Below are positions 33,633-42,096 of a DNA stretch of 64,000 nt, one piece after another. The stretch's first letter is position 1. Each line of letters starts with the position of its first letter. The stretch is taken from positions 124,001 through 188,000 of the forward strand of contig CALUMG010000006.1 in NCBI GenBank assembly GCA_944321705.1, given 5' to 3'. A program made the translations under genes and the position numbers. The notes under the pieces were generated by a model. It did not search any database, was not told where the DNA came from, and saw only the letters and a program-made list of their open reading frames with translations. Source of the stretch: an uncultured Muribaculaceae bacterium. GTDB taxonomy: Bacteria > Bacteroidota > Bacteroidia > Bacteroidales > Muribaculaceae.

Positions 33633-34982
33633 ATGGCAAAACAAGGCACATTATTGGTAATAGATGATAATCGCAGCATATTGACATCGTTGAAGTATCT
33701 GATGGATGATTATTTTATCAAGGTACTCACTACGTCTGTTCCGGGGAATGTGCCGACATTGTTGAAACAGGAGGATGTAAATGTCGTTTTGCTTGACATG
33801 AATTTCTCGCCCGGAATAAACAATGGCAATGAAGGATTATTTTGGTTGCGTGAGATAAAAAAATTAAAGCCCGATGTGGCGGTGGTTTTGTTTACAGCTT
33901 ACGCCGACATTGCTCTTGCCGTTACAGGAATAAAAGAGGGTGCATATGATTTTGTCGAGAAGCCTTGGGATAATGCCAAGTTGGTAAAGACTTTGCTTGA
34001 TGCTTATAAATCGACCTGCAAAAAAAACATATTGCCAAATGCCGATACTGACGATAGCATGTATTGGGGCGATTCATCGGCCATGAAGCAATTGCGGCAG
34101 ATGGTTGAGAAGACCAGCGCCACTGATGCGTCGGTGTTGATAACGGGAGAGAACGGAACGGGCAAAGACATGCTGGCAAGGGAGATACATCGATTGTCGA
34201 AACGCTCGTGCCGGCAGATGGTTACAGTTGACATGGGAGCTATACCCGAGTCTTTGTTTGAAAGCGAGTTGTTCGGGCATGTGCGAGGTTCGTTCACAAG
34301 TGCTCATGCCGACCGGACCGGCCGGTTTGAGGCCGCTGACGGGGGTACGCTTTTTCTTGATGAAATAGCCAATTTGCCATATTACCTGCAATCGAAACTG
34401 TTGACAGCCATACAGAAGAAGTGCTTTGTGAAAGTTGGCAGCAATATTCCGCAAGCTACCGACATCAGGCTGATTTGCGCTACAAACAGAAATATAGAAG
34501 AAATGGTGGCGAAAGGTGAATTTCGTGAAGATCTCTTTTATCGTATAAATACCATCCACTTGAATTTGCCTCCGTTGCGCGAACGCCGTGAGGACATTTT
34601 GCCACTTGCAAGATATTTCGTCAAGAAATACAGCAGGCGTTATGGTCGAGACATTCATGGAATTTCACAAGCAGCTTGTGAAATGTTAGTGTCCTACAAT
34701 TGGCCTGGAAACATAAGGGAATTGCAGCATGTAATGGAAAAATGCGTGATATTGTCGGATGGAGATGAATTGAAAATCGGGAACTTGCAAGCGGATAACA
34801 TGTATTTGTCGTCAAATGGTAAAAATCAAGAAAACAACCCCTTGCAAACACTCGACGAGATGGAGCGCGACATGATAAAAAAGGCAATAGACGTGAGTCG
34901 AGGAAACTTGTCGCAGGCGGCAACCAGATTGGGGATTACACGACAAACGCTTTATAATAAAATGAAACGATATGGGTTATAA
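33633..34982 (+). CDS. NtrC-family sigma-54-dependent response regulator
   Basis: The protein has 449 residues. The receiver domain (about 5-125) has the acidic pair Asp11-Asp12, phospho-acceptor Asp55 and Lys110. The AAA+ domain (about 140-375) has Walker A GENGTGKD (172-179), Walker B GGTLFLDE and the arginine fingers in FREDLFYRINTIHLNLPPLRER. The loop that contacts sigma-54, normally GAFTGA, reads GSFTSA (219-224). A Fis-type helix-turn-helix ends the protein (about 405-449). It is expected to activate sigma-54 promoters in response to the overlapping histidine kinase gene. It is divergent from the efflux operon, whose upstream region holds a sigma-54-like site. Confidence 0.95.
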   Translation: MAKQGTLLVIDDNRSILTSLKYLMDDYFIKVLTTSVPGNVPTLLKQEDVNVVLLDMNFSPGINNGNEGLFWLREIKKLKPDVAVVLFTAYADIALAVTGIKEGAYDFVEKPWDNAKLVKTLLDAYKSTCKKNILPNADTDDSMYWGDSSAMKQLRQMVEKTSATDASVLITGENGTGKDMLAREIHRLSKRSCRQMVTVDMGAIPESLFESELFGHVRGSFTSAHADRTGRFEAADGGTLFLDEIANLPYYLQSKLLTAIQKKCFVKVGSNIPQATDIRLICATNRNIEEMVAKGEFREDLFYRINTIHLNLPPLRERREDILPLARYFVKKYSRRYGRDIHGISQAACEMLVSYNWPGNIRELQHVMEKCVILSDGDELKIGNLQADNMYLSSNGKNQENNPLQTLDEMERDMIKKAIDVSRGNLSQAATRLGITRQTLYNKMKRYGL

Positions 34983-36279
34983 TGCCGGTATTTCCTTTAA
35001 TGTAGTCAACATATTGACTTGTGCAGCCGGCGGAGCTTGTGTGGCAATTGGCATGATGCTTGGGTACACATGGATTATTTTTTTAGGTTGCGCGGTTCTT
35101 GGCTTGATGATTATAGCCCGATTAAAGTCGTATTTTTCGTTCAGACAAAAATGCAACATGATGCTTGAAGCCATCAAGAATGGCGATTACACGTTCAAAT
35201 TTAGCAATCGGGGACTCTCATGGCAAGAACGAATGTTACAGGATTTGTACAATCAACTTGGCGAGGTGATGATGCACCAACGATTGCTGTTGGAGCAGCG
35301 TGAGGCATTCTATGGATTGATAATGTCAAGAGTGTCGACCGGTATAGTTGTGCTTGACAAGAATAATGATGTGTTGCAAAGTAATGATGCTGCAATCAAG
35401 TTGCTAAGGTTGCCTGTATTGCGGTCGTTCAACCAATTGGAGCGATATAAGGATGGGCTGCCGGATGTGTTGTACAGGATGTCGCACGGTGAAAGCCGGC
35501 GCATAGATTTTAATACGCCTTCGGGAATGGCACGATTGCTGGTCAATGTGTCTGAAATGAAGCTTGGAGAAAAGGGGGTTCGCATTTATGCCATCAATGA
35601 CATAAAAAATGAACTTGATTCAAAAGAACTTGAATCTTGGATAAAATTGACTCGCGTGTTGACGCACGAGATAATGAATTCGGTAGCTCCAATAGTGTCA
35701 TTGAGTAGTACATTCCTTGAGAAGGAAGATGCTACCGGGAATAAGTTTTACGAGGGCATGAAAGCCATTCATGATGTGGCTTCAGGGTTGATGTCGTTTG
35801 TAGATTATTACAGAGTCGTTTCCACATTGCAGCAGCCTAAGCCTGAGCCGTTTTATTTGAAGGATATAGTCAAGCAAATTGAAGGTCTGAAGATAATTCC
35901 CGACAATATTTCGTTCTCCAAGCAAATTGAGCCTACAGACTTGATGATATATGCCGACCCGAATCTTATCAGGCAAGTACTTATCAATGTGATAAAGAAT
36001 GCGGTGCAGGCAGTCGAGGGCGGTTTGGGGCGCATATTCTTGCGAGCTTATGTGACAAATGAGGAGCATGTGCTTGTGTATGTGAGTAATAATGGATCTG
36101 TAATTCCTGCCGATGTGGCCGAAAACATATTCATACCGTTCTTTACGACAAAGATTGACGGTAATGGCGTGGGACTTTCATTATCGAGACAGATAATGAA
36201 CCAAAGCGGAGGCAGCATCAGCTTATTGCCTGCCGGAACCAATGGCTGGAACACGACATTTTTATTGGAATTTGAATGA
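34972..36279 (+). CDS. Sensor histidine kinase
   Basis: The 435-residue kinase overlaps the regulator gene by 11 bases, so the two are translationally coupled. Two N-terminal membrane segments (about 10-45) have almost no periplasmic loop between them, so the signal is probably sensed within or near the membrane. A PAS-like domain follows (about 110-215). The phospho-acceptor histidine lies in LTHEIMNSVAP (about residue 231). The ATP-binding domain shows the N box (VLINVIKNAVQAV) and G box (NGVGLSLSRQIM) at about 325-420. It very likely phosphorylates the adjacent regulator. This NtrB-like arrangement next to MacB-type efflux operons is familiar in Bacteroidota. Confidence 0.94.
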   Translation: MGYNAGISFNVVNILTCAAGGACVAIGMMLGYTWIIFLGCAVLGLMIIARLKSYFSFRQKCNMMLEAIKNGDYTFKFSNRGLSWQERMLQDLYNQLGEVMMHQRLLLEQREAFYGLIMSRVSTGIVVLDKNNDVLQSNDAAIKLLRLPVLRSFNQLERYKDGLPDVLYRMSHGESRRIDFNTPSGMARLLVNVSEMKLGEKGVRIYAINDIKNELDSKELESWIKLTRVLTHEIMNSVAPIVSLSSTFLEKEDATGNKFYEGMKAIHDVASGLMSFVDYYRVVSTLQQPKPEPFYLKDIVKQIEGLKIIPDNISFSKQIEPTDLMIYADPNLIRQVLINVIKNAVQAVEGGLGRIFLRAYVTNEEHVLVYVSNNGSVIPADVAENIFIPFFTTKIDGNGVGLSLSRQIMNQSGGSISLLPAGTNGWNTTFLLEFE

Positions 36280-36305
36280 CAGGGCGATTCTCGATTGCGG
36301 CTTAT

Positions 36306-36337
36306 TTTGGCTACTATGCAATAATGTCGTAAATTTG
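36306..36337 (+). promoter_or_regulatory. Promoter of the BtuFCD-like importer operon
   Basis: TTTG (36306-36309) and TAAATTTG (36330-36337) are exactly 20 bases apart. The predicted start near 36344 leaves a leader of only about 8 bases, so no cobalamin riboswitch or other leader control is present. Confidence 0.7.
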
Positions 36338-36351
36338 CATGAGAAACTGTA

Positions 36352-37497
36352 ATGAAAAAACAATTAGACATAGGCGTGACGAAATGGCGGTTCATTGTCG
36401 TTATGACGGTGATGGCCATGTTCTTTTGTTCTTGTCGGCATAGTGGCAAGCATGAGATTCATGACGCAGACAACGAGGTGGAAATTGCCTCAGGGTTAAA
36501 TATCAGTCATTATCGTAACTTTACGTTGGTCGAAATAAAAAATCCGTGGCGAGAAGGTGCGATGTTGCAAACTTACGCCCTTGTGCCGCGCGACTCGTTG
36601 TTGCCCGACGATATCCCTGATGATGCCATAGTCGTGAGAACCCCGGTAAAAAGTGCGCTCGTGTATTCATCGGTACATGGAGGTGTTATAAAGGAACTGG
36701 GTGAGGTTCAATCCATAACTGGAGTGTGCGACTTGGAATATTTCAACATGCCTGAAGTGATAACCGGAGTTAAAGAAGGACGCATCGTGGATGCCGGAAA
36801 ATCGGTGTCGCCCACAGTGGAGAAGATAATGTCGTTCATGCCCGAAGTGATAATCCTTTCACCTTTTCAGAACGGTGGATATGGCATATTGGCCAATCTC
36901 GGCATACCAATTATTGAATGTGCCGATTATATGGAGAATACACCGGTGGGACGTGCCGAGTGGATTAAGTTGTTTGGAGAATTGTATGACAAACGTGCGG
37001 AAGCCGACTCGATTTTCAATTCAGTAAAAGATAAATATGATTCACTCAGGTCGGTAGCGTCGATGACGAAGGAGCGTCCGAAGGTAATATCGGAGACTGT
37101 CATGAGCGGAGTGTGGTATGTGCCCGGAGGAAGCAGCTACATGGCTCATTTCTATGTTGATGCAGGTGCAGAATATCCTTGGGCGGATAACAATTCGGCA
37201 GGGTCGTTGTCGCTCGATTTTGCGCAAGTTTATGACAAGGCAGGTGATGCCGACTTCTGGTTGATAAGGTCGACGACTCAAATGACACGAGAATCATTTG
37301 TCAAATCCAATCCATTGAACGATAAGTTTAAAGCATGTAAAGATGGTAATGTCTATCAATGCTGTACTCTTGAAACAACACTTTTTCAAGACTTCCCTTT
37401 TCATCCCGAAATATTATTGGAAGAATACATAAAAATATTCCATCCCGGAATGTTACCGGGCGATTTGAAATATTTTGCACCATTGCCCGATGAATGA
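36352..37497 (+). CDS. ABC importer substrate-binding lipoprotein (FecB/BtuF type)
   Basis: The 381-residue protein has a hydrophobic leader with FFCSC near residues 23-27, which fits a lipoprotein signal. The mature part matches the helical-backbone-linked periplasmic binding fold of class III (Peripla_BP_2), with segments such as EVITGVKEGRIVDAG and ILSPFQNGGYGILANLGIPIIE. It is used for iron-siderophore, haem or cobalamin capture; the ligand cannot be told from sequence. It is the first gene of a three-gene operon, and its last codons overlap the permease start. Confidence 0.9.
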   Translation: MKKQLDIGVTKWRFIVVMTVMAMFFCSCRHSGKHEIHDADNEVEIASGLNISHYRNFTLVEIKNPWREGAMLQTYALVPRDSLLPDDIPDDAIVVRTPVKSALVYSSVHGGVIKELGEVQSITGVCDLEYFNMPEVITGVKEGRIVDAGKSVSPTVEKIMSFMPEVIILSPFQNGGYGILANLGIPIIECADYMENTPVGRAEWIKLFGELYDKRAEADSIFNSVKDKYDSLRSVASMTKERPKVISETVMSGVWYVPGGSSYMAHFYVDAGAEYPWADNNSAGSLSLDFAQVYDKAGDADFWLIRSTTQMTRESFVKSNPLNDKFKACKDGNVYQCCTLETTLFQDFPFHPEILLEEYIKIFHPGMLPGDLKYFAPLPDE

Positions 37498-38545
37498 AAA
37501 AACACATACATATCGCAGGAGTCGGGTGGCAATAATTTTGTTCGTATTATTGCTTATCGTGCTTTTTGTTGCCAATCTCGTAGTCGGCTCGGTGAATATC
37601 CCAATAGACGAGGTCATGAGCATCCTTTCGGGAAATGGCAGCTCAAATGAGGCGTGGGAGTTGATAATGTTGCAATCGCGCGTGCCTATGACAGTGACGG
37701 CAGTGCTTGCCGGTGCTGCACTGGCTGTGTCGGGACTGTTGATGCAGACCACGTTCAATAATCCGCTTGCAGGTCCGTCGATTCTTGGAGTTTCCACAGG
37801 CGCGAGTCTTGGCGTCGCAGTGGTGATGCTCGCTTTGGGAGGGGAGTTCGGGACATTGTTCGGCAGCACGATAGGCGGGTACATAAGTATTCTTGCCGGT
37901 GCACTTGCCGGAGCGGCTGTGATTCTTTCATTGTTGATAATTTTTTCTTCATTGGTGAGAGGAACCACAATGCTGCTCATTGTGGGCATAATGATAAGTT
38001 ACCTGTCGTCAAGCGTAATATCCCTGCTTAATTTCTTTTCCACTCAGGAAGGAGTTCATTCCTATGTGATATGGGGGCTTGGAAACTTTTCGGGTGTCAC
38101 GACCGATAGCTTGCCGGCATTTTCGATTATAATAATTGCCGGCATGGTGTGGGCCATGTTGATGGCAAAACCGTTGAATGCGTTGCTGTTAGGAACCCGT
38201 TATGCCGAAAACCTTGGTGTGAACATTCGTCGTACTCGCAACGAATTGCTGTTGATCACAGGCATACTGACGGCCGCAGCCACGGCTTTTTGCGGACCTA
38301 TCGCATTTGTCGGTCTTGTTGTGCCGCACATAGCGAGACTGCTTCTTAATTCGTCAAATCACAACATATTGTTGCCTGCAACAGTGCTTGCCGGAGCCGA
38401 CATCGCACTGTTGTGCCAGCTGATAAGCGTGCTGCCGGCATCGTCGATTGGCATAATACCTATCAATGCGATAACCCCGGCAATAGGTGTTCCGGTTATT
38501 ATATATATAATACTTAACAGGGAAAAAATCCAATATTTCAATTAA
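37490..38545 (+). CDS. ABC importer permease (BtuC/FecCD type)
   Basis: ATG 37490 overlaps the preceding stop codon (ATGAATGA) and starts MNEKTHTYRRSRVA, a good cytoplasmic N terminus; the frame extends five codons further upstream. The 351 residues carry about ten membrane segments. FecCD hallmarks are LQSRVPMTVTAVLAGAALAVSGLLMQTTFNNPLAGPSILG near residues 60-100, and GPIAFVGLVVPHIARLL near 262-278, the coupling region that touches the ATPase. It works with the adjacent binding protein and ATPase. The substrate class is iron complex or cobalamin. Confidence 0.95.
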   Translation: MNEKTHTYRRSRVAIILFVLLLIVLFVANLVVGSVNIPIDEVMSILSGNGSSNEAWELIMLQSRVPMTVTAVLAGAALAVSGLLMQTTFNNPLAGPSILGVSTGASLGVAVVMLALGGEFGTLFGSTIGGYISILAGALAGAAVILSLLIIFSSLVRGTTMLLIVGIMISYLSSSVISLLNFFSTQEGVHSYVIWGLGNFSGVTTDSLPAFSIIIIAGMVWAMLMAKPLNALLLGTRYAENLGVNIRRTRNELLLITGILTAAATAFCGPIAFVGLVVPHIARLLLNSSNHNILLPATVLAGADIALLCQLISVLPASSIGIIPINAITPAIGVPVIIYIILNREKIQYFN

Positions 38546-39534
38546 TGTCGCGCATGGTTGCATTGAATACTCACGATTTAGCAATAGGTTACCGGCATGG
38601 GAAACATGACATGGTAATCATGGAAGGGCTTGACTTGGAATTGAAACCGGGGAAATTGACGGCTCTTCTTGGTGCAAACGGAAAGGGGAAATCGACCTTG
38701 ATGCGCACATTGGCCGGCTCGCAACCGCGCTTGTCAGGGGAAATAGAGTATGCCGGACGCGACATCGACAAGTTGAGCCGAAAGGAATTGTCAAGAATGT
38801 TGTCGCTTGTATATACCGACAGGACTCAAGCCGGAGGGTTGACAGTGAAGGAGTTGGTTTCTTTGGGGAGACAACCCTATACGGGTTTTTTCGGTCGCCT
38901 TGATGATGAGGACCGTGCCGCGGTGGATGCGGCAATGGAGGCATCGGGCATAAGACACAAGCAGGATAATTTCCTTGCTGAGTTGAGCGACGGTGAACGG
39001 CAGAAGGCCATGATAGCCAAGGTGCTGGCGCAAGAAACGCCGATCATAATGCTCGACGAGCCAACGGCTTTCCTTGATGTGGCCAGTAAGGCCGATGTCG
39101 TGAAGTTGTTGCATTTGCTGGCGCATGACAAAGGGAAAGCCGTATTGTTGTCTACGCATGATGTTTCACAGGCATTATTGCTTGCCGATGAACTGTGGGT
39201 GATTACTGCCGACAGGCAAGTCGTGCAAGGATATACCGAGGATTTAGTGCTCGACGGTGTGATGCAAAAAATGTGGGACGGGGGTAATGCCTGTTTCAAC
39301 ATGACGATTGGAGATTTTGATGTCGAGTTACCCGTTATTTCTTCGGTGGCCTTGGATTGTCGGGACATGCAGCTGCGGCACTGGATTGGTAACGCATTGC
39401 GTCGGAACGGATTTGGCATAGACGACAATAGCAGCTTGAAAGTAGCGGTGAAAGGAAAAGATGAAATAATTGTGACAAATCGAGGACGGCAGTTGGCATG
39501 TGGTAGCGTAAAAGAGTTGATGGAGACTATTTGA
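38545..39534 (+). CDS. ABC importer ATPase (BtuD/FecE type) with extra C-terminal domain
   Basis: The start overlaps the permease stop by one base (TAATG). The ATPase core shows Walker A LLGANGKGKSTL (the usual N/S-G-S-G-K-S/T form altered to GANGKGKST), signature ELSDGERQKAMIAK, Walker B IIMLDEPTAFLD and the H-loop STHDV. The signature has LSDGE where most have LSGGQ. The core ends near residue 250. About 80 further residues (roughly 250-329) follow with an acidic and then a basic segment. FecE/BtuD proteins are usually about 255 residues, so this is an added domain of unknown role. Confidence 0.93.
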   Translation: MSRMVALNTHDLAIGYRHGKHDMVIMEGLDLELKPGKLTALLGANGKGKSTLMRTLAGSQPRLSGEIEYAGRDIDKLSRKELSRMLSLVYTDRTQAGGLTVKELVSLGRQPYTGFFGRLDDEDRAAVDAAMEASGIRHKQDNFLAELSDGERQKAMIAKVLAQETPIIMLDEPTAFLDVASKADVVKLLHLLAHDKGKAVLLSTHDVSQALLLADELWVITADRQVVQGYTEDLVLDGVMQKMWDGGNACFNMTIGDFDVELPVISSVALDCRDMQLRHWIGNALRRNGFGIDDNSSLKVAVKGKDEIIVTNRGRQLACGSVKELMETI

Positions 39535-39546
39535 TAGTTATCTTTG
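39517..39546 (+). promoter_or_regulatory. Promoter of the DUF3843 gene
   Basis: TTG (39517-39519) and TATCTTTG (39539-39546) are 19 bases apart. The -33 element and the first bases of the spacer lie within the end of the ATPase gene. Confidence 0.65.
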
Positions 39547-39592
39547 CACTGTTGTCTTAATGCGCAACAATAAAAGATATAGAAAGCGGAAT

Positions 39593-40828
39593 ATGGAAAT
39601 TACGATAAAAGATTTCATGCTCAAGCAGCCAAATTATCCCGACGTGGCTGAAACCGACAAGTATTACATAATACTTGCCACACGGCTCGCTAAAATTTGG
39701 GATAATGCTCGCATATTGATGAACATCGGTGAAGATGTCAGGAAAGAAGTCGTGCTTGCCATCGTAGGGTATTTTCAAGACATTATTTCTGATGCGGGCA
39801 TTTGGAGATCGTTTTCAACGATGTGTTATAAGTTGTATAACCGTCCATTGCCTATTTATGAACGTCCTGATGATTATATCGACAGTGAACTGAATTATGT
39901 GGATTTACAATTCATAAGCTGGTATGTCATCGAGAGCCACCAAGATGTGCACGGTTTGATTTCGCCTTATGACAATAACATAGCCCGGCTTGCGCATTTG
40001 TTTTTCAATCTGCTTGATGCAGTATATGAGGAAGCTCCTACTCCTGTCGAGTACAACGTAGCCATGGATGTGGATCTTGCCGATGAAGATTGTGCAAAGC
40101 AAGTATATGATTTGTCATACTGGCTATTTTGGAATTGTTATTTTTTGCGTCCGGCGGCTACTGGCGCTTTGAATGCGGCGATGGCCAAGGCAAAGGAAAT
40201 TATCGGTTCAAGTCGTGACGAGGATGAGGCACGCCAACGTCTTGTTGAAATGAACAGGCAGATAATGATAGAAAATCCCACAGGGCCGTTGTCGTTTACA
40301 ATAGGAGAATGGGTGAAATTGATTGTCGAAGGGAAAGAGCCTGTAATGGATGATAATGATGCCGATGTGGCCGATGGAAATGAACATAAATTCTACAAGC
40401 AACTTGTGAATGCCACGGGAGGAAGTCCCATAGCGTTTATCGACAGTTATGACTCCCTTGAACGTTTTGTGAGCGAAAAGATGGGATGGGGGAAATCTGA
40501 AACCGGGCATCTTCCGGGAATGAAGAAATTCAACAATTTCGTCTTGCTTGGTAATCGTGCCAAAGGGATGTTGATTGCCCATGACGTGGCTCAGTACATA
40601 AATCATCCGGACAATGCGATATATGATGCCGATGCGGCACGCGAAGGTGCGCACAGAATGGTGACCGAGCGAGGAGTAGCTCCGATTGACCTCGTGAAGT
40701 ATCTTTTCAAGAACGATTTGCTGCCCGATGCACGTTTGCCTTTTGACAAAGGCGAGAAATCGGTTTTACATGACAATTGGGATTTTTTTGCCCGGTTGTT
40801 TTTGCAAAGTCATTATCGCGGAGATTGA
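39593..40828 (+). CDS. DUF3843-like protein, unknown function
   Basis: I choose ATG 39593 (MEITIKDFMLKQPNYPDV). A second in-frame ATG at 39560 would add eleven basic residues and leave a leader of about 7 bases after the predicted transcription start. The product of 411 residues is cytoplasmic, without a signal peptide or membrane segment. It is mostly helical with an acidic patch (about residues 250-265). From memory it resembles DUF3843, a Bacteroidales family with no known activity. The assignment rests on overall length and N-terminal pattern. It has its own promoter and is followed by the Lnb-like gene after 60-77 bases. Confidence 0.7.
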   Translation: MEITIKDFMLKQPNYPDVAETDKYYIILATRLAKIWDNARILMNIGEDVRKEVVLAIVGYFQDIISDAGIWRSFSTMCYKLYNRPLPIYERPDDYIDSELNYVDLQFISWYVIESHQDVHGLISPYDNNIARLAHLFFNLLDAVYEEAPTPVEYNVAMDVDLADEDCAKQVYDLSYWLFWNCYFLRPAATGALNAAMAKAKEIIGSSRDEDEARQRLVEMNRQIMIENPTGPLSFTIGEWVKLIVEGKEPVMDDNDADVADGNEHKFYKQLVNATGGSPIAFIDSYDSLERFVSEKMGWGKSETGHLPGMKKFNNFVLLGNRAKGMLIAHDVAQYINHPDNAIYDADAAREGAHRMVTERGVAPIDLVKYLFKNDLLPDARLPFDKGEKSVLHDNWDFFARLFLQSHYRGD

Positions 40829-40905
40829 CAGGTATGATTTTTGTTGCATAAGAAAGTCGTGTAATTTAAGAATACAAGAAAACTGTAATGGCAGGAAGCT
40901 CATCG

Positions 40906-42096
40906 ATGAAATATAAATTGATGCTGGTTGTCGCTTTGCTTTTGTCGAGCATTAACATGCTGGCAGCAGGGCGCGACAGTACCATTAATGTCAAAGTGAG
41001 TCTCATCACATGTTATCCGGGTAGTGAAATTTATGAATTATACGGACACACCATGCTCAGAGTGCGATATGCAGGTGTGGATGTGGTGTATAATTATGGA
41101 ATCTTTGATTTTGACGCGCCCAATTTCATGTATCGCTTTGTCAAGGGGGATACCGATTACAAGGTCGTGGGATATTCGTCGCAATACTCGCTTTTGGGTT
41201 ATGAAAACCGCAAAGTCGTGGAACAGGAGTTGAATCTCACTCCGCAACAGGCGGCGGAGGTTGCTAATGCCCTTCATGTGAATGCATTGCCCGAGAATGC
41301 CGTTTACAGGTATAATTATATTTATGACAATTGTGCGACACGTCCTCGCGACATGGTGGAAAAAGTACTTGGCAATACATTGCATTATCCGGCCATGCGC
41401 GACACGCTCACATTTCGTGAAGAAATGCGACGCTATAATGCAAATTACGCGTGGCAGCAATTTGGAATAGACCTTGTGCTGGGCAGCGGCATAGATTATG
41501 AGCTTGATTATCGCGAGCAAATGTTTGTGCCAATGGTGCTTATGGATGCATTTGCCGGAGCTTCGATAGAGCGTCGCGACACGATAATGCCACTTGTGAG
41601 CGCGACCCATGTGTTGAATCCCGGAGCAGATACAGGCGATGTGTTGCCACCTACGCCCGGATGGATGTCTCCGTTGGCCGTTTCGGTAGCGATGTTGTTA
41701 CTTACAGTGGCCTTGTCGGTGTATGATATTAAGCGACGCAAAGTGAGCCGTTGGTTTGACAGTCTGCTTTTTGGCTTTGCCGGCGTTTGCGGCTTGCTCA
41801 TCTTTTTTTTGATATTCATATCCACTCATGCCGCCACATCACCCAATCTCAACGGGATATGGTTACATCCGTTTTCATTGCTTCCTGCAATATTAATTTG
41901 GATAAAAAAGGCAAAAAGAGTGCTTTATTTCTATCATTTTCTTAACTTTGCGGTCATTGTTCTACTGCTTGTGTCATGGCCGTTCCTGCCACAAGCCGCA
42001 AACATGGCTGTTTTCCCGTTCATGTTGTGTCTTGCAACACGGTCGTTAAACTATATAGTGATATTTAGCTGCAAATGCACAAAAATAAGCAAATAA
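40906..42096 (+). CDS. DUF4105 / Lnb-like membrane protein
   Basis: ATG 40906 begins a signal peptide (MKYKLMLVVALLLSS...LAAG); an ATG 18 bases upstream is possible. The periplasmic domain (about 25-230) matches DUF4105, named Lnb N-terminal periplasmic domain in Pfam, a papain-like fold. The candidate catalytic histidine is in ELYGHTMLRV and the cysteine in YDNCATRPRDM. About four or five membrane segments follow (about 250-390). Lnb of Enterococcus makes lyso-form lipoproteins by acyl transfer, and from memory a DUF4105 protein has been linked to lipoprotein N-acylation in Bacteroides, which lacks Lnt. The gene overlaps the next one, and SecA follows, consistent with a protein-export and lipoprotein neighbourhood. 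Confidence 0.85.
   Translation: MKYKLMLVVALLLSSINMLAAGRDSTINVKVSLITCYPGSEIYELYGHTMLRVRYAGVDVVYNYGIFDFDAPNFMYRFVKGDTDYKVVGYSSQYSLLGYENRKVVEQELNLTPQQAAEVANALHVNALPENAVYRYNYIYDNCATRPRDMVEKVLGNTLHYPAMRDTLTFREEMRRYNANYAWQQFGIDLVLGSGIDYELDYREQMFVPMVLMDAFAGASIERRDTIMPLVSATHVLNPGADTGDVLPPTPGWMSPLAVSVAMLLLTVALSVYDIKRRKVSRWFDSLLFGFAGVCGLLIFFLIFISTHAATSPNLNGIWLHPFSLLPAILIWIKKAKRVLYFYHFLNFAVIVLLLVSWPFLPQAANMAVFPFMLCLATRSLNYIVIFSCKCTKISK

Noticed and set aside
36280-36351. A cobalamin riboswitch before the BtuF-like gene
   Set aside because: The gap is only 72 bases and the predicted transcription start leaves about 8 bases of leader, too short for a riboswitch.
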